64,000 nt of DNA from Rhipicephalus microplus (taxonomy: Eukaryota; Arthropoda; Arachnida; Ixodida; Ixodidae), in contig NC_134710.1 of the NCBI RefSeq assembly GCF_043290135.1, forward strand, positions 255,427,592-255,491,591. The letters are read 5' to 3'. Positions 10,864 through 23,098 of the stretch are shown piece by piece. The position numbers and the translations under genes are program-made. The notes beneath the pieces were generated by a model. The model saw only the letters and a list, made by a program, of their open reading frames with translations, did not search any database and was not told the origin of the DNA. Each line of letters opens with the position of its first letter. The stretch's first letter is position 1.

Positions 10864-13800
10864 CTAGAAAAAGAAGGAATAAAAGCATCAACAAAGTTGG
10901 ATGCAATATAACAATACTTTAAAATATCGAAAACACAAAATTTTTTTTCTTCGTCTTTTTGGAACTGATATGCGGCTATTGGCCAGTATAAAGCATCACT
11001 TCTCTATCACGCTATGAATTATTGATTGTGACCCATATTATTAGGACAAGTCACTAGTGGCTACTTTTAGCCTTAATGCAGCTTGCAAATAAGTGGTATT
11101 CTTGATGTGGCTGAAAAATCAATTCCTCCTAAAAAGGTCTACTCATTGTACTTAAAGGAATGCTGCAAAACAAATATTGCATGTTTTCATTGTATGTAGG
11201 GGACGCCTAAAATAGGGCATTGTTGTTAATGCCGTACCTAGTCATGCATTTCAGACAGGGACTAAAAAAAAAAAAAAAACGTCGCTGTCTAATGCATTAC
11301 ATGCCTCAGTTCCACATCACTATCTGTGTGCATTAACATTATGCCACATGTATAACATGACAATTGTCTATACTATATACAAGTGAGACAACTCTACCAA
11401 GTTCCTGCTTACCAAGAAACATAGACCTTGTGAGCTGAAATTTCACAATAAATGTGGTGCCCCCTGCCTTCATTGCAAGGGATGATACTAAGCAATACAA
11501 AGTCTGACTCTTATCTCAGTTGGCTGCCTAGCTATCAACTAAATGAAAAGCAGCTATCTTAAATTATTTTGCGGCATTTCCTGTGTTGTATAGCCCTCGA
11601 CACTGAGAAACAGTGCTGAGAACTCCCCACTAATATGACGTGCTAAAGAAAGCCATTTGCCCCTTAAAAAGCAGCACTTTGGCACCACATGTTGTGGTAA
11701 AATGTCATCATTAATGCTGGTATTACATCATCAATTAATTACTATTAACCAAAAGGACTGGATCTGAGAGTTCAATCTTAATAATTTTTCAAGCAGTAAG
11801 AAGTGCAATGTACAATTAGACTAATCAAGTTCTGCTCATTCTGGATAGCATGGAGGCAGACAACATGGCATAAGCAAATGCATGTTCTGAACAAACTCAA
11901 ACGTTGTGCCAAGTAGCACTTAGTGTGCAGTGGCAAGTCTGCTGAAGACGCTTATCTTGCCTTAAATTAACTTCATTGCATTTTTCTTAGATACTGTGCG
12001 GCGTCTTTTGAAAGATCTAAATGAAACAAAAGGCTTCAGCATCCGTGAATATTATAGCAGAGAAAATAGATTGAGTAGCAACATGTGACAATAAATGGAC
12101 AATTGCATTTGCTGCAGATGCAAATGAGTCATACTAAAAGGGATACTGAACAAATCTTTTGCTGTGGAGATATTTAGCTCAACTAAAAGCTGGGCACTGA
12201 AAGTGGTTAACACAACCTTCCTTTCAGGCAGAAACTAAACAAAAATAATGAACTTAACCGGTTTTTCACAAACTGTCACTTCTGGTGGCCATGCCGTTAA
12301 CTACATGAGGTGGTGTTTCTCATCTTCAGGAACAGGAATGCCAACCATTACTCACGTGCTAGGAAATGAAAAATATAAAGCTACTATAAGGAACTGCCTA
12401 AAAATAAAATCATGATGTTTGAACAATGCAATAAAAGCAAGTGTCGAAAAAATGTGCGAAACTGTCGATTCATAGAAAGCTTTTTTTTTTTGGTACCTAG
12501 TTTTCTATCATTTTGAGAACTTGAAATGGTGGTCACGTGGACAAAAATTTCTGCCACTAATAATGTTTCGGGAAAATACTGCAGAACTAATGTCTATAGT
12601 AGGTTTATCCATTATTTTTTGTAGAAACTGATTTTCGGCAAGTGCAACGGTTGGGACAGTTAGTATGGAATGATTAACTTCATTTCACAAATACTTAAAT
12701 TTACATCCCACAAATGTTTAGACAATTAATTTACAAATTAATTGTAAAGGCCTGTGTAGCAGGATAAAAGACAAGGACAAGTGAAAGGAAGCAATAAACC
12801 ATCACAATGTGGCGCTCCGGTGTCACTATCTTCTGTGTAAGGATGTCAATATACGGTATGACATCCGAAAACAAAACTGAAACTTCCTGTGCAAAATTCG
12901 TAAGCCTATTATTACAGGTACTATAAGGCTTGAAAGCACTTATTCTATCACTATGAGGTACTTAACGATGAATAGTTGAAAAAAATATATTGATGCCCCT
13001 GTAACACCTATAAATTAAATGGGAGAGAATGTATGTTGTAGTGCTTGCATAGAACTTGATGTCATAAGATTCAATATGAAAAACAACAGAAACTTCTTTT
13101 AGAGCATAAATGCAGTTTGCCTGGCCGAGGTTATTGCCTTGTGAACCGAGGAAGAGTAGAACAAGCTTAACACTCTCGCAACTGGGCAGCAATAGAACAT
13201 TAGTGAGGGATCCATAGAGCCTAAGAGCTTCCACTAGCGAAAAGTCACTTTGTTTAACTTGGTCTCAACCAAGGCTGATTGGAACACTAATGATTGCGAA
13301 TTAATGATTGCACATGTTGGTTGCACATGTTGGTTGCACATGTTGGTTGTGCACCACATAGGAAAATCAAGAAGGCTACAGCCAATGTTAAGAACACACA
13401 TACTAGTATGTTCCATAAGTGCTTCAGCCACAAGTCTCACCAACTTCTGCAGCCTTTTGAACAGTTAATATGAGCATGCCTTAAAGCTCTAGCGATTTTT
13501 CGAAAGTACACATTGACGAATAGGCACTATGTCATGCTACACCAAACATGTTGGATGCATAAGAAGAATAGCAATACTTTGTTTTCATGCCACACATCAT
13601 GCAGCACACAAACATCATGGGCATGCTTTAAATCAAACATATTGCAGTGGGCAAAGGAAGAGCAGCTTAGATACAACAGCTGCATCAATATTGCAATGTC
13701 TCAGGTTCATCGTATTCTATCAGTCACACGCAGTGTCAAGCTGGCCAACCAGCAAACTGTGGCACTGACTACAAAAGTCACAAAGTATGTACCCCGAGAA

Positions 13801-16162
13801 CTCAAATGCATTCTGCTGCTTTTCCTCAAAATAAAGTTTCTTCTCCCTCTTCCGAATGTAGAGTATGTAATACAGAGTTGTCACAGTCAACATCTGAAAC
13901 AACAGATCTATTTTTAAACGTAACTCTTATTATGAAGATGAGTCAGATGGTCTAATATCTGTGATAGACCATGGCAATCACAATTGTGGCAGAATAAACT
14001 TTGAGGGATTGCAATCATACAGTATATGATGCTTTAGGTATTGTGTACTATATATAAATATTTGACATAAAGCTTCAGGCATAATTTTGAACCTTCACAT
14101 TGTTCTGATTTAAAATAAGTGTGAAACATTTTTTTAATATATTCATTCCTAGGAAAGCACTACAGCGAGTGAAACTTGCAATGCTATTTAGCTTGCAGAA
14201 CATTGGACCGCTAGCTAGATTAGACTAGTCAATACTGATGGTAAAGAATCGCAAACAAAGCTATACATTAACACTATATGAGCTTTATGTCTTGGTCTCA
14301 ACCGTGTTCATACATTTGTGCTTCAATAGCATGATTATTTAGCATGCCTTACACTTTAGCATCTGCTCTGAATTTAAGGAACTGATGCGGGAGCAATGGC
14401 AGAGTTTCATGTAAGGGAGAAAAAAAGAGGGGAGGGGGTAACTTGACCTTCTTTTATGTAAATATACGCCCATTTGTGCACATGCATTATATGCACACAT
14501 ATAATATAAATATTGCAGCAGATGGTTGAACCCGCCACCCAATCTCTCCCGTTTTGCTTATGAACTGATGCTATAAAAAATAAATAAAAATCACAGTGCT
14601 TTCATTAATGGAAACAAGGCAGGTCCTACACTTTCCGGCTCATTACTAAATACTTTAATGGTAAGATGAATGTCATTAAACTAGACATGAAAGTTTAATG
14701 ACCAAGAAAAAGCTAAAAAGTAGAACACACTAGTTGAGCAAGTTTAACACACCTACCCCTCGAACAGCTACTCAGCTATGAAAAATCAGTAGTAAATAAA
14801 TTGGAGATTCACAAGTGTGAGATTACGTAGGCATACACATGCATTGCATGCCTATACCTAAGTATGAGAAAAATACTGCATTCTGATGAAAAATCCTGTA
14901 ATCAGAAATTCATCACACACAAATAAAGCCATGATTTTAACCTACGGAACATCTATCAGCAGCTTTGGCTCCATCACTGATACAAGAAACTCAACCAGTG
15001 CTCATTGAACCTGACAACATTTGTTATCTCTGAAAGAGGTACTACAACGTAATCACCAATACGTTTCATTAAAGGAGCTTATTGCCTCACGAATTGGCTA
15101 TTGCAAAACGTTTAAAATCCATCCAATATGAGCGCTGTTAGAGTTTTGTCGCCCCCACTTTCTCTCTCTTTTTGTACCAGCGAGAGCGCTGTAAACTGTA
15201 AAACTAGGGGGATGCCAAAAATATGCATCTATTCTTCACTGTGCGTCATCAAATAAGCAATTTCTTTTTTTTTTCTTGAAACGCATAGCTTACTTTCAGT
15301 GTGATCTCATGAGATCGGGCATGTGGTGGCATCTTGAAGTGGCCATGGTAACTATGCAGCTCACGGTGCTGAAATCAGCCAATGACTGTGAGCTTTGGGT
15401 TTATGGCACAGTCATTTGTGTTTATGGCATTATTCGTTTAGAGAAGAGGAAGAGGAATTCGTTTAGAGAAGAGGAACGTTTAGCTGACTGATAAATGTTT
15501 GTTATTTTCAGGCCGCGTCCGGCACTATAAAATTTGGCTCATGTGTTCAGGAACCTTGAAGACCAATCAGTATAGTTTTCTGACCATGCTAAAAAGTGTT
15601 TCAGGGCCCTTATAAAATGGCCCTGTGACACAATGTGAGCAAGCCTTTTTAATCCAATCATCTGATGCTCTGGAATGTGCCGATATCATTGCGTGAGTGG
15701 TAACGCCAAAATTGAAGCCGTGAAATGTTAATTCACGGGACAAACTACCTTGATTTCGGACTACGGCGACACACATCAGCTATTTTTGTTATGGGAAGTG
15801 ACGTCATGTCATGCGACGTGACAACAAAGGCCATTAGTTTTTATTGGCTTGGCGCGATAAGTAGCGTGGAATATTCATATGCTGGTGGTAGCTAGGCCAT
15901 ATGAGTGAATACTAAAAACAGTAAAAACCCTTTTTATACTTTCTCTCACAAAAAAGAAGTCCTGTTCCTAAATGATGTAATTTCATAACAACGAACACGA
16001 CACCTAGTCTGTGAATGGAGCTATGATATGCGATCAACTAATAGTAGCAATCCTTGCCACATCTTAGTGAGCCGAAATTGAGAAATGGCCTAAGGATATT
16101 TTATTTTAGTGTGTTAACAATTATACGAACACACTTAGCGTAACTTTGCCAATGCCATCCTG
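10864..16162 (-). other. Long AT-rich stretch, probable INPP5E intron
   Basis: I looked on the minus strand for the missing part of the 5-phosphatase domain (regions for LYVIGxQE, RRDLIWF and TSHFT) and did not find it. Only a small triplicated motif at 13309-13348 and poly(A)/poly(T) runs stand out. Confidence 0.4.
13309..13348. repeat. Short minisatellite, 3 copies
   Basis: Three head-to-tail copies of a roughly 14-bp unit, TTGCACATGTTGG. No function is evident. Confidence 0.8.
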
Positions 16163-16182
16163 TATATATATATATATATATG
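16163..16182. repeat. (TA)n microsatellite at the left edge of the tandem array
   Basis: About ten TA units immediately precede the first partial unit of the tRNA-bearing array. A longer TA run lies at the array's other end. Confidence 0.9.
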
Positions 16183-16337
16183 GGAAAGAAGTGTATACCT
16201 AAGGGCTCCTTTTTCCGTGTTTTAACACACTATTAATGAGATCTAACAGACAGTAATGCCAAGGAATGTACAGGGGAAGTTATTAGAACCAATGCAATGT
16301 AAATAAGAAGAAAGAAAAGTGGATGAAAAAATAACCA

Positions 16338-16409
16338 GCCGTGAGCAGGAATCGAACCTACGACCTTCGAATAACGCGTTCGATCCTCTAACCACTGAGC
16401 TATCACAGC
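16338..16409 (-). tRNA. tRNA-like cloverleaf, array unit 1 (likely not a working tRNA)
   Basis: The 72-nt minus-strand sequence folds with canonical arm lengths: acceptor GCTGTGA with TCACGGC, D arm GCTC/GAGC, anticodon stem TCGAA/TTCGA and T arm GTAGG/CCTGC with loop TTCGATT. The seven-base anticodon loop CGCGTTA would place CGT (Thr) at 34-36 but has G instead of U at position 33. It is better seen as a tRNA-derived promoter head of the repeat unit. Confidence 0.6.
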
Positions 16410-16788
16410 GGGCTTCCCTCCATCCACTTTTTTGGGTTTATATGCGAATTTAGAAGTAGGAGTGACATTCAGCGCCATCTATTAGCCAAACAACGAGTGT
16501 GAAAACACTCTTATTCGCTTGTTTGGCGTCACGTAGCACGTGAACTTATTAAGAGCGGGCAGCTGATTAATTGTCCCTCTCATACAACCTAAACACACCA
16601 AGTCTGCCAGTACGAGACCCTCGTTCAATGAAATAAGGGAAACAAGTGTATACCTAAGGGCTTGTTTTTCCGTGTTTTAACACAATAATAATGAGATCTA
16701 ACAGACAGTAATGCCAAGGAAAGTACAGGGGAAGTTATTAGAACCAATGCAATGTAAATACGAAGAAAAGTGGATGAAGAAATAACCA

Positions 16789-16860
16789 GCCGTTAGCAGG
16801 AATCGAACCTACGACCTTTGAATAACGCGTTCGATGCTCTAACCACTGAGCTATCACAGC
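16789..16860 (-). tRNA. tRNA-like cloverleaf, array unit 2
   Basis: Same 72-nt cloverleaf as unit 1, with small changes: one anticodon-stem mismatch (TTCAA) and one acceptor change. The A and B boxes are intact. Confidence 0.55.
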
Positions 16861-17240
16861 GGCCTTCCCTCCATCCACTTTTTTGGGTTTATATGTGAAT
16901 TTAGAAGTAGGAGTGACAGTCAGCGCCATCTATTAGCCAAACAACGAGTGTGAAAACACTCTTATTCGCTTGTTTGGCGTCACGTAGCACGTGAACTTAT
17001 TAAGAGCGGGCAGCTGATTAATTGTCCCTCTTATACAACCTAAACACACCAAGTCTGCCAGTACGAGACCCTCGTTCAATGAAATAAGGGAAAGAAGTAT
17101 ACCTAAGGGCTCGTTTTTCCGTGTTTTAACACAATATTAATGAGATCTAACAGACAGTAATGGCAAGGAATGTACAGGGGAAGTTATTAGAACCAATGCA
17201 ATTTAAATAAGAAGAAAGAAAAGTGGATGAAAAATAACCA

Positions 17241-17312
17241 GCCGTGAGCAGGAATCCAACCTACGACCTTCGAATAACGCGCTCGATGCTCTAACCACTG
17301 AGCTATCACAGC
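17241..17312 (-). tRNA. tRNA-like cloverleaf, array unit 3
   Basis: Same 72-nt cloverleaf; the B box is changed to GGTTGGATTCC. Confidence 0.5.
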
Positions 17313-17689
17313 GGCCACCTTCATCCACTTTTTTAGGTTTATATGTGAATTTAGAAGTAGGAGTGACATTCAGCGCCATCTATTAGCCAAACAACGAGTG
17401 TGAAAACACTCTTATTCGCATGTTTGGCGTCACGTAGCACGTGAACTTATTAAGAGCGGGCAGCTGATTATTTGTCCCTCTTATACAACCTAAACACACC
17501 AAGTCTGCCAGTACGAGACTCTCGTTCAATGAAATAAGGGAAAGAAGTGTATACCTAAGGGCTCGTTTTTCCGTGTTTTAACACACTAATAATGAGATCT
17601 AACAGACAGTAATGCCAAGGAATGTACAGGGGAAGTTATTAGAACCAATGCAATGTAAATACGAAGAAAAGTGGATGAAGAAATAACCA

Positions 17690-17761
17690 GCCGTTAGCAG
17701 GAATCGAACCTACGACCTTTGAATAACGCGTTCGATGCTCTAACCACTGAGCTATCACAGC
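17690..17761 (-). tRNA. tRNA-like cloverleaf, array unit 4
   Basis: Same 72-nt cloverleaf, nearly identical to unit 2. Confidence 0.55.
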
Positions 17762-18033
17762 GGCCTTCTCTCCATCTACTTTTTTGGGTTTATATGTGAA
17801 TTTAGAAGTAGGAGTGACAGTCAGCGCCATCTATTAGCCAAACAACGAATGTGAAAACACTCTTATTCGCATGTTTGGCGTCACGTAGCACGTGAACTTA
17901 TTAAGAGCGGGCAGCTGATTAATTGTCCCTCTTATACAACCTAAACACACCAAGTCTGCCAGTACGAGACCCTCGTTCAATGAAATAAGGGAAAGAAGTG
18001 TATACCTAAGGGCTCGTTTTCCGTGTTTTAACA

Positions 18034-18040
18034 CAATATT
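18034..18040. repeat. Target-site duplication, left copy, of the CR1/L2-like LINE
   Basis: CAATATT here and again at 22462-22468. Between the two the array is interrupted, and removing the LINE restores the array unit. Confidence 0.8.
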
Positions 18041-18470
18041 TATTTATTTTATTTATTTATTTCAAAGTACCTTAGAGGCCCCATGGGGGGCATTGAGTAA
18101 GGGGGGCTATACATATATACAAATAAACTGGAAAAAATATACAAGACAGACAATTGAGCAAGGGGGGAATACATATAGACACCTCAAAATAAAAAAAAGT
18201 ACAAAAGAATCAATTGAGTAAGGGGCGCAATACTTATATACATCTCAAACTAAAACAAATACAAAAGAAACAATTGGAAAATAATAAGTCAAACAAAAAG
18301 CACCAACATGTACAAAAGTTCAACATGTACAAAAGATACACGCATAGTAACCGTGGGCGAAACACTGTATTTCCTGCACATGCAGCGGCCACAAGGCAGA
18401 ATCCTCGCGCACATGAATGTGACAATCACAAAAATGAATCAATACGGACCAATGAATTATGATACGGCAT

Positions 18471-21284
18471 CTACTTGCTGAGGCTTGTGAAGTGGCTTGA
18501 TGAAATATGACGGAATGTGTCAAAGTTTGTCTGGGATGCAATGTCGTCAGGCAAACTGTTCCACAGACGGATAGCACGTGGAATTGCGGACTGATTGAAC
18601 GCGTTTGTTGAGCCGTATACACGGGAATAGCTAAGATGATTGTGTAGTCTACGTGAAGTGAGATATGGTTTTTGCAGACCAGTAACGGTGATTCGGGAAG
18701 AATGGGTAATTCTATGAAAGAATGACAGCAGGGCAATGTCGCGACGAATGTTCAAGAGTGTGAGTGAAAGTTCCTGTTTGATTTGTGATATACTAGAATG
18801 CGGACTGTAGTTATTGGCAATGAAGCGGCTTGCTCTATTCTGGATTCTTTCCAATGAGTCAATTAAGTATTTTTGATGGGGAGACCAAATCGAAGAGGCA
18901 TATTCTAGTTGAGGGCGAACCAGTGTCAAGTAAGATAATTTGCGAATGCCTGATGGTGCAGCTTTCAAGTTACGTCTCAAGAAACCTAGTGATTTCGAGG
19001 CGCTGGCAGAGATTGCCGTAATGTGGTTGGACCAGGATAGATTAGGTGTCAGTATTACGCCCAAGTACCGATATTGTGTTGCAGTCGATAGAATGGAATG
19101 ATTAATACTGTAAGAAAATTCGGATATGCTAGGTTTACGTGTGAACGACATTACTTTGCATTTTGAGACATTTAGTGTCATCAGCCATGTACTACACCAA
19201 CCATTAATTACGTCGAGGTCGTTTTGGAGTGACAGGTGATCTTCACTGTTCTTGATTGGACGGTAAATAATGCAGTCGTCAGCGAACACCCTGATGCAAG
19301 AAGAGACATGTTGCGGAAGATCATTGATGAATATGAGGAAAAGTAATGGCGCGAGTACGCTGCCCTGTGGTACACCTGAAGAAAGGTCAGATACGGAAGA
19401 AGACAAATTGTTAACTGTTGTGTATTGCTGACGATTCGACAGGAAATTGCGAAGCCATGATAATGTACGGGAGTCTAATTTCAGGGCGGAAAGTTTCGAT
19501 ATCAGGCGACAGTGTGCAACCCTGTCAAACGCCTTCGAATAGTCGAGGAATACGCAATCAGTTTGATAATTATTGTCCATATTTGCATGAAGCTCTGTGG
19601 TAAATTCAAACAACTGAGTCTCACACGAAAAGCCCTTTCTGAAACCATGCTGATTTTTGAAAAAGAAATGATTGGATTCCAGATGCCTGTAAATATGTGA
19701 AGCGATGATGTGTTCTAGAATTTTACAACAAATACATGTAAGGGAAATAGGATGGTAATTTTTGCATGAGGTTTTATTTCCACTTTTGAATATTGGAATT
19801 ATTTTCGCCAGCTTCCAGTCAGACGGTATCATGCCTGTTTCGAGAGACTGCCGGAATATATGAAGTAGTATTTTGCTTGTGACCGTTACCGTATTCTTTA
19901 GCACCTTTGAGTTGATTCCATCCACGCCGCATTAAGACGACAACTTAAGATTATTTATGGCTGTAATTATGCCTTCTAATTGAATATCTATTGGTTCCAT
20001 AAATTGGTAATCGAACTCAGCTACGTTGGGTATGTTGGTACTGTTCTCTTTCGTGAAGACAGAAGTGAAAAAGGAATTAAATGCTGTTGGACACTGGCTA
20101 GCTGTGAGAGGGACGTTGTTGCAGTCATGCAATGAGATGTGTTGGTTTTCACTGGAGGGGTTTATGACTTTCCAAAATTTAGCTGGGTTGTTTTTCAGTA
20201 GTGTGGGTAGATCGTTAGAATAATACTTTTCCTTAGCCTTACTTAAAGCTGTGCAATATGCTTTTATGCAGGTTTTATATTTAAGCCAAGAAGAAGAACT
20301 ACCCGAGCACTTAGCATTATTGTAAAGCCGTTTTTTCTTATTCCGCATTCTCAGAAGCTTTTTATTGAACCATGGATTTGATTTACCATTGCTAATTTTA
20401 ACCAGTGGAACATGCTTGTCAACTAACGTACACAAAACTTGCTTGAAAAGTAGCCAGTTCTCTTCTACGGATCTATTGTGGAAACATGGCAGGAGAGTGT
20501 TTTCGGAAAATAACCTTAGCTTTGTGTTAATTGCCTGATAATCGCCTTTATTATAGTCCCGAATTTGTTTTGTATCTACACCGGCTACGGGAAGGGGTAT
20601 GTTTATATCTACTTGAAGTAAATTATGGTCACTGAATCCGTCCAGGTAATCTGTATTACGTATTGTTTCCGGAGCGGTCGTGAGGATAAGATCAAGGGTG
20701 TTCGTACCACGTGTAGGTTTCAGAACAGTTTGAAAGAGGTTGAAATCTAGAGTTAAGTTAAGAAATTCAGTTGACATGTGACAGGGCGATGACAGTGTGG
20801 CCCAATCAATGAGCGGAAAGTTGAAGTCGCCTAGTAAGTAAATGATATCGGCTTGGAAAATTTCAGAAGCGTTGTTTATACTGTCACGTAGCATATTAAT
20901 GAAGGAAGAGTCCGAGTCTGGCGCACGATAGCAGCAACCTACGAGGATTTTGGAGGAAGGGACTGTACAAGCTACCCAAACTATTTCGAGGTCAGAATTA
21001 GTGTTGATAAAAAATGAAGTAATGGTTTTCCTTATGCCGACCAGAACACCGCCTCCTCTTTTACCAGTGCGATCACACCTGTAGATTTGATAAATGCTGG
21101 CTGAGGTGAATATTTCGTCGTCACTGATAGCAGGATTTAGCCAAGTTTCCGTGAATGCAATGATATCAGATTTTCTGTCATCCAGAAAAGCAGATATCAA
21201 ATCCTGCTTCGACATAATGCTGCGTGTGTTAGCGATTGACAGCGACAATGAGGTATTAGCATGTTTCGGTCGTTGATTCTGCAC
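18471..21284 (-). CDS. LINE ORF2: APE endonuclease and reverse transcriptase, one nonsense codon
   Basis: One minus-strand frame runs from about 21284 to 18471 with a single TAA at 19931-19929. The N-terminal half is an apurinic-type endonuclease: IIAFTETWL, RGGGVLVGI, LLGDFNFPLIDW and GFSDHNLL. The second half is the reverse transcriptase: CVFLDYSKAFDRV, GVPQGSVLAPLLFLIFINDL and the active-site FADDCIIY. The protein nicks the target DNA and primes cDNA synthesis there. There is no ATG before 21215, although conserved sequence (IANTRSIM) lies upstream, so translation may begin at a non-AUG codon or by reinitiation after ORF1. The catalytic residues are intact. Confidence 0.85.
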
Positions 21285-21302
21285 GCGCGTGCAACGCTGT
21301 AG

Positions 21303-22437
21303 CTATCTGACAGATTCGATAACTGTGTTCGTCGCAGAGTCATAAATGTATGTCTTTGAAGCGATGCGTAGCTTGTCCACAGAGAGCTTATACGCACTTT
21401 TCTGCGTTTTCGCGAATTCAATCAGCTTCTTTCGGGACAGCCGAGTTTCCAGTGAAAAATCTTCTCGTATGGAAATTGCGGAACCTTTTAGTTTGTGTGC
21501 AGACGACAGGATTTGTTCTTTATCCTTAAAAGAAGGCTAATTTCGCTATTATAGGTCTTCGCTTGTCTTCTGTATATTTGCCTATTCGGTGCACACGTTC
21601 AAATTGCCGTTCCGTCACAGTGATGCCTAATTTCTCTGAGCAGAAGTCGATTATTTTCTGCTCAGATTTTGCCCAGTATTCCTTAAGTTCATCGTCCAGT
21701 CCAAAGAAAAGAAGGTAAGAGCGCCGTAATCTATTTTCAGAGTTATTACACCGCGACGAAATTTCTGTCACTTGGCTTGATACTGTACGCAGTGCATTGG
21801 CACTTGCCTCGGTTACACCTGTGTTATGTGGTGACGTGGTAGTGCTTTCCAGGGCCGCGACTCTAGCCATAAGCAACTGAATTTCCTTGGTGGCTTCAAT
21901 ATGCTTCTCTTTCAGAGCTTTCAATTCGGCTAGTAAGGTATCCTGGCTTTCTTCAAGCTTCCGTATGGCGTCTAGAGCTTGAGAAAATGTGTCGGCTTCA
22001 GTTTTCGTCATAGGGCCCGGGTTAGATTCCACGTCACCGGCGAGAAGTAACAATAAAGAGCAGAAAGCGCGGCACTTCACAAAAGAAACATCTTTCATAC
22101 GCTGTATCTTATCTATGAATTCGGGTGGGCACGACACCGCAACTAGGACATAATTACTAGTTCTGTAGCAAATGGCACCTTTCAGGTAACTAACCTGTAA
22201 GAGCAACCATCGTAAGCTTGGTATGCTTGGCGCGATGTCGTGCCCGAAGTGGACGGCTCCTGGCTGGCTTATGAGTCCCGCGCCGTCTGTGCCACCACCT
22301 GGTGCCGCGATTCCAGGTTGCCAGATGGGGTAGTTTGTTCCCACCGGAACTGGCGTGCGGTTTGCCGAAGCAGGCGGCAGCTGAAGAGGGGCAGCGGGCA
22401 AGTCACAATTCGGAAGGAGATGTACGGAAGGCACCAT
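21303..22437 (-). CDS. LINE ORF1 with N-terminal 2A peptide and coiled coil, frameshifted
   Basis: From the first ATG (22437) the protein has a Pro/Gly-rich N terminus, then a hydrophobic stretch LLLLLAGDVESNPGP ending at about residue 142. This is followed by a new Met, a coiled coil (KLEESQDTLLAELKALKEKH) and an L1 ORF1-like region ending RRPIIAKLAFF. One extra T near 21531 shifts the frame; the next frame continues KDKEQILSSAHKLKG and on to a TAG at 21305-21303. ORF1 proteins bind and chaperone the element RNA. The 2A motif should split the chain during translation. A later ATG in RMKDVSF gives a shorter N terminus, and I cannot tell which start is used. Confidence 0.75.
22012..22059 (-). 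other. 2A ribosome-skipping peptide motif
   Basis: The codons read LAGDVESNPGP; the core D-V-E-S-N-P-G-P matches the 2A consensus D(V/I)ExNPGP exactly. The Gly-Pro at the end is where translation releases and resumes. A leucine-rich stretch precedes it, as in other 2A-bearing LINEs. Confidence 0.85.
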
Positions 22438-22571
22438 CCACGAAATGGCAGTCTGTAAGAGCAATATTAATGAGATCTAACAGACAGTAATGGCAAGGAA
22501 TGTACAGGGGAAGTTATTAGAACCAATGCAATTTAAATAAGAAGAAAGAAAAGTGGATGAAAAAATAACCA

Positions 22572-22643
22572 GCCGTGAGGAGGAACCGAACCTACGACCT
22601 TCGAATAACGCGCTCGATGCTCTAACCACTGAGCTATCACAGC
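22572..22643 (-). tRNA. tRNA-like cloverleaf, array unit 5
   Basis: Same 72-nt cloverleaf; the B box is changed to GGTTCGGTTCC. Confidence 0.5.
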
Positions 22644-23026
22644 GGCCTCCCCTCCATCCACTTTTTTGGGTTTATATGTGAATTTAGAAGTAGAAGTGAC
22701 AGTCAGCGCCATCTATTAGCCAAACAACGAGTGTGAAAACACTCTTATTCGCATGTTTGGTGTCACGTAGCACGTGAACTTATTAAGAGCGGGCAGCTGA
22801 CTATTTGTCCCTCTTATACAACCTAAACACACCAAGTCTGCCAGTACGAGACCCTCGTTCAATGAAATAAGGGAAAGAAGTGTATACCTAAGAGCTCGTT
22901 TTTCCGTGTTTTAACACAATATTAATGAGATCTAACAGACAGTAATGCCAAGGAATGTACAGGGGAAGTTATTAGAACCAATGCAATGTAAATAAGAAGA
23001 AAGAAAAGTGGATGAAAAAATAACCA

Positions 23027-23098
23027 GCCGTGAGCAGGAATCGAACCTACAACCTTCGAATAACGCGTTCGATGCTCTAACCACTGAGCTATCACAGC
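23027..23098 (-). tRNA. tRNA-like cloverleaf, array unit 6
   Basis: The best-paired copy. All four stems close, with one G-U pair in the acceptor and one wobble in the T arm. The D loop AGTGGTTA and T loop TTCGATT are standard. It still lacks U33. Confidence 0.6.

Larger units (their letters stand above)
16183..18040 (-). repeat. Tandem array of ~450-bp tRNA-bearing units, left part
   Basis: Starting points of the motif AATGAGATCTAACAGACAG recur near 16232, 16686, 17135 and 17587, a period of about 450 bp. A 50-bp partial unit precedes them. Units are highly similar throughout, including non-tRNA parts such as CCATCTATTAGCCAAACAAC and the palindrome GAGTGTGAAAACACTC. Each unit has one tRNA-like block on the minus strand, bracketed by inverted AAAAGTGGATG and CATCCACTTTT. 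The array is interrupted at CAATATT (18034-18040) by the CR1/L2-like LINE and resumes at 22462. Confidence 0.9.
18041..22461 (-). mobile_element. CR1/L2-like non-LTR retrotransposon with 2A motif
   Basis: A 4.4-kb minus-strand LINE inserted in the tandem array with a 7-bp CAATATT duplication. Its order is ORF1 (with 2A peptide, coiled coil and an L1-type ORF1 fold), ORF2 (APE endonuclease, then reverse transcriptase), and a 3' UTR with three tandem ~60-bp repeats (GCAAGGGGGGAATACATATA and relatives, 18090-18240), ending in AAATAAATAAAT-type units. Similar units at the 3' end are usual for L2/CR1-type elements. One frameshift in ORF1 and one nonsense codon in ORF2 are the main damage seen, so the insertion is fairly recent. 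Confidence 0.85.

Noticed and set aside
12962..13234. Minus-strand frame (ALRLYGSLTNVLLLP) as the missing INPP5E exon
   Set aside because: It has a weak similarity in length only; the expected GTSFLF and SHFT motifs and correct splice phases are absent.
16338..23098. The six cloverleaf blocks as functional tRNA-Thr(CGT) genes
   Set aside because: The anticodon loop lacks U33, some copies have stem mismatches or a damaged B box, and each is embedded in a repeat unit.
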